From: Welwitschia mirabilis
Taxonomy: Eukaryota; Gnetophyta; Gnetopsida; Welwitschiales
Length of the DNA: 48,039 bases
NCBI GenBank assembly: GCA_051453625.1
Contig: JBOZIK010000001.1
Span: 144,767,138-144,815,176 of the forward strand
Reading direction: 5' to 3'
Shown: piece by piece, positions 46,110 through 48,039 of the stretch
How positions within the stretch are numbered: position 1 is the first letter of the stretch
Layout of the letters: the number at the start of each line of letters is the position of its first letter
Notes under the pieces: model-generated
Database searches by the model: none
Told to the model about the DNA's origin: nothing
What the model saw: only the letters and a program-made list of their open reading frames with translations
Made by a program: the position numbers and the translations under genes

Positions 46110-48039
46110 CTTCTATTGGGTGCCTATGCTCTATTTTAACTTATAAGTCATACCTAATTAGTTATTTTAGATTTAATTCTTAGCCATCAATAGTATTTAT
46201 TTATATCTTTACACATTTTATTGACTCTCATGTTAATAAAATACTTAGTTATATGAAATTTATTAAAAATCATCTTTTTAATATGCTCAAAATTAGGCAC
46301 CACAATAATACCTAACTAGTCTACTAAACCTAATTTAGAGATATTAAATCCTTTTATTCCTTTTTCTCTAACCTTCTTGCATAAGGGCCAACTTTGCTAA
46401 GTACTAAATATGATCACATGAAAATTAATACTTACCCTTGAGCTATGGATTGTATGCTTTCTTCTATTTAAGGAATTAACTTCCACATTTGTGTTACCTA
46501 TATGAAAATTCACTATTATATCATAATCATATAAAAACTCTACCCATCTTTTTTGCCTAAGATTTAGGTTGAGCTAGGTATGAACATATTTTAGACTTGT
46601 ATGATCTATCTAGTTTTTTATGTGCTTTCCATAAATGTAATGTCTCCAACTTTTTAGTGCATAAATTACTATAGCTAATTATAGATCATTAATTGCATAA
46701 TTCGTTTCATGCTCTTTTAATGTTCTAGAGGCATACATAATAACCTTATCATCTTACATCAAAATAATGCTTCTTACTTCACTATTACATCAGTTAAAAC
46801 TACATAAGGCTTTTCTAGTTCTAATATCGTTAGGACAAGAGATAAAGTGAGTGCTAATTTTAATATTTAAAAACCTTTCTTACATTAATTAGTCCATATA
46901 AATTAGGTATCTTATCTTAAAATAGGATTAGAGGAATAGCAACCTTGAAGAAGTTGGCAATGAACCTTTTATAATAACTTGCAAGACCAAGGAAACTCCT
47001 TATTTTACATACTAATTCTAGCCTAGATTAATTCACCACTTCTTGGACCTTATCATAATCTATACTAACTCCTTCTTATAATATGACATGACTTAGAAAT
47101 TTAATATTTAACAATCAAAACTCACATTTTTTTTGGATTTGAATAGAAGTGATTTCCTTTTAAGGTATCTAGCACTGTCCTTAGATATTGCTCATGGGCT
47201 TTTCTTATTGAAGAGTATATTAGTACATCAACAATAAAGCTTATCAAAAATTCATTTAGGTATTCTCTAAATAAGTTATTCATTAATACCATAAATTCTA
47301 TTAGAGCATTAAGAAGAACAAAAGGAATAATCTTGAATTCAAAATATCCATACCAAATTTTGAAGGCAATTTTGAAAATATCATGTTCCTTAATTTGAAG
47401 TTAGTGATATACTAATTTAAGATCCATTTTAAAGAAAAATTTTGCATACTATAGCTGATCAAATAGATTCTCTATTCTTAGTAAGGAATACCTATTCTTG
47501 ATCATTACCTGATTTAGCATTCTATAATCTACATAAAGTCTTAGATAATTATTCTCCTTTTTGACAAGTAAGACTAATACATCCTAAGGAGATACTCTTA
47601 GTATGATTAGAATCTTATCTAGTAAGGCTATTATCTACACCTTTAGTTCTATCAACTAAACTAGAGATATTCTATAAGAGGCTTTAAATAGGGGTTTTGA
47701 ACTAGGTTTCAAAGATATTTCAAAATCATCTCCTCTAATAGGAGGACATCTTGGTAATTCATCTAGAAACATTTTTCCTATAATCTTGCATCATTAGAAT
47801 TTCTAAAATTTTTAGTTATATTTAAAAGGAGCATATATATTTCACTATGCCAAATGCCTTTTTCTTTCTAATTTTCCTTCTTAGTTTCTTATCCTTTATT
47901 AGATTTAGAATAATAGGACAAGTCTTAATTGGTAACTAAATTATATTCTTTCTATGATCTAAAGCTATAACTTTTCTAGAATAGCAGTCTACTTCAATCT
48001 TATTTTCTTGTAGCCAATTCATGTCTAGAATCATATAAA
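46110..48039 (-). pseudogene. Ty3/gypsy pol relic: protease, RT, RNase H, integrase zinc-finger end
   Basis: On the minus strand from high to low: protease DMNWLQENKIEVDC (about 48032-47990); [16 protein letters not shown] (about 47538-47497); RT active site FIVD in place of F/YIDD (about 47240-47229) followed by VLIYSS; KKCEF; RNase H MYASRTLKEHETNYAIND (about 46740-46685) and NLRQKRWVEF (about 46570-46540); VKIEHRHP (46141-46118) after the integrase HHCC finger. Frameshifts and stops are frequent. The 5' part lies beyond the window. Confidence 0.85.

Overview
The window is nuclear DNA of a seed plant: very AT-rich, with one 19-exon gene, a cytosolic-type tRNA gene, and several families of decayed plant transposable elements. 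The protein gene is a plant GH35 beta-galactosidase. The extreme AT-richness and the many C-to-T and G-to-A changes in the element relics suggest a heavily methylated, old, repeat-rich genome. A low-GC gymnosperm is possible, but the sequence does not settle the species.

Layout. 1-9360: repeat-derived DNA with a candidate LTR promoter and tandem hairpin units (about 541-1900), a LINE relic on the minus strand (3451-4255), a 70-bp tandem duplication, a minus-strand Ty1/copia integrase relic and an assembly gap (7070-7288). 9995-16749, minus strand: the only complete protein gene, a secreted beta-galactosidase of 827 residues with a C-terminal lectin domain. Its promoter has a TATA box, duplicated GATAAG-containing elements and a G-box, all upstream of the start (16796-17094). 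17150-21100: AT-rich, with a 300-bp direct repeat pair. 21100-22650: a stretch that keeps CpG and carries tRNA-Leu(AAG) but no protein gene I recognise. 23051-25000: a long inverted repeat and a minus-strand Helitron Rep relic. 25000-30700: mostly featureless.

30700-48039 is a nested retrotransposon cluster. A minus-strand Ty3/gypsy chromovirus has its integrase gene split by a plus-strand Ty1/copia element of the Sirevirus (SIRE/Maximus) type, from 35279 to about 45805. The Ty3 chromodomain and integrase C-terminus lie left of the insertion. Its integrase middle, RNase H, reverse transcriptase and protease lie to the right. The Sirevirus relic has LTR, PBS, gag, pol, an env-like third coding region, a polypurine tract and at least two further LTR copies broken by N-runs. 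All element coding regions are interrupted and key catalytic residues are lost.

The only functional units supported are the beta-galactosidase gene and, probably, the tRNA. I found no clear new biochemical system. The points most worth a second look are the nested insertion with its env-like region, the gap-edge duplications, the promoter repeat module, the hairpin tandem repeats and the CpG-retaining segment without a known protein gene.
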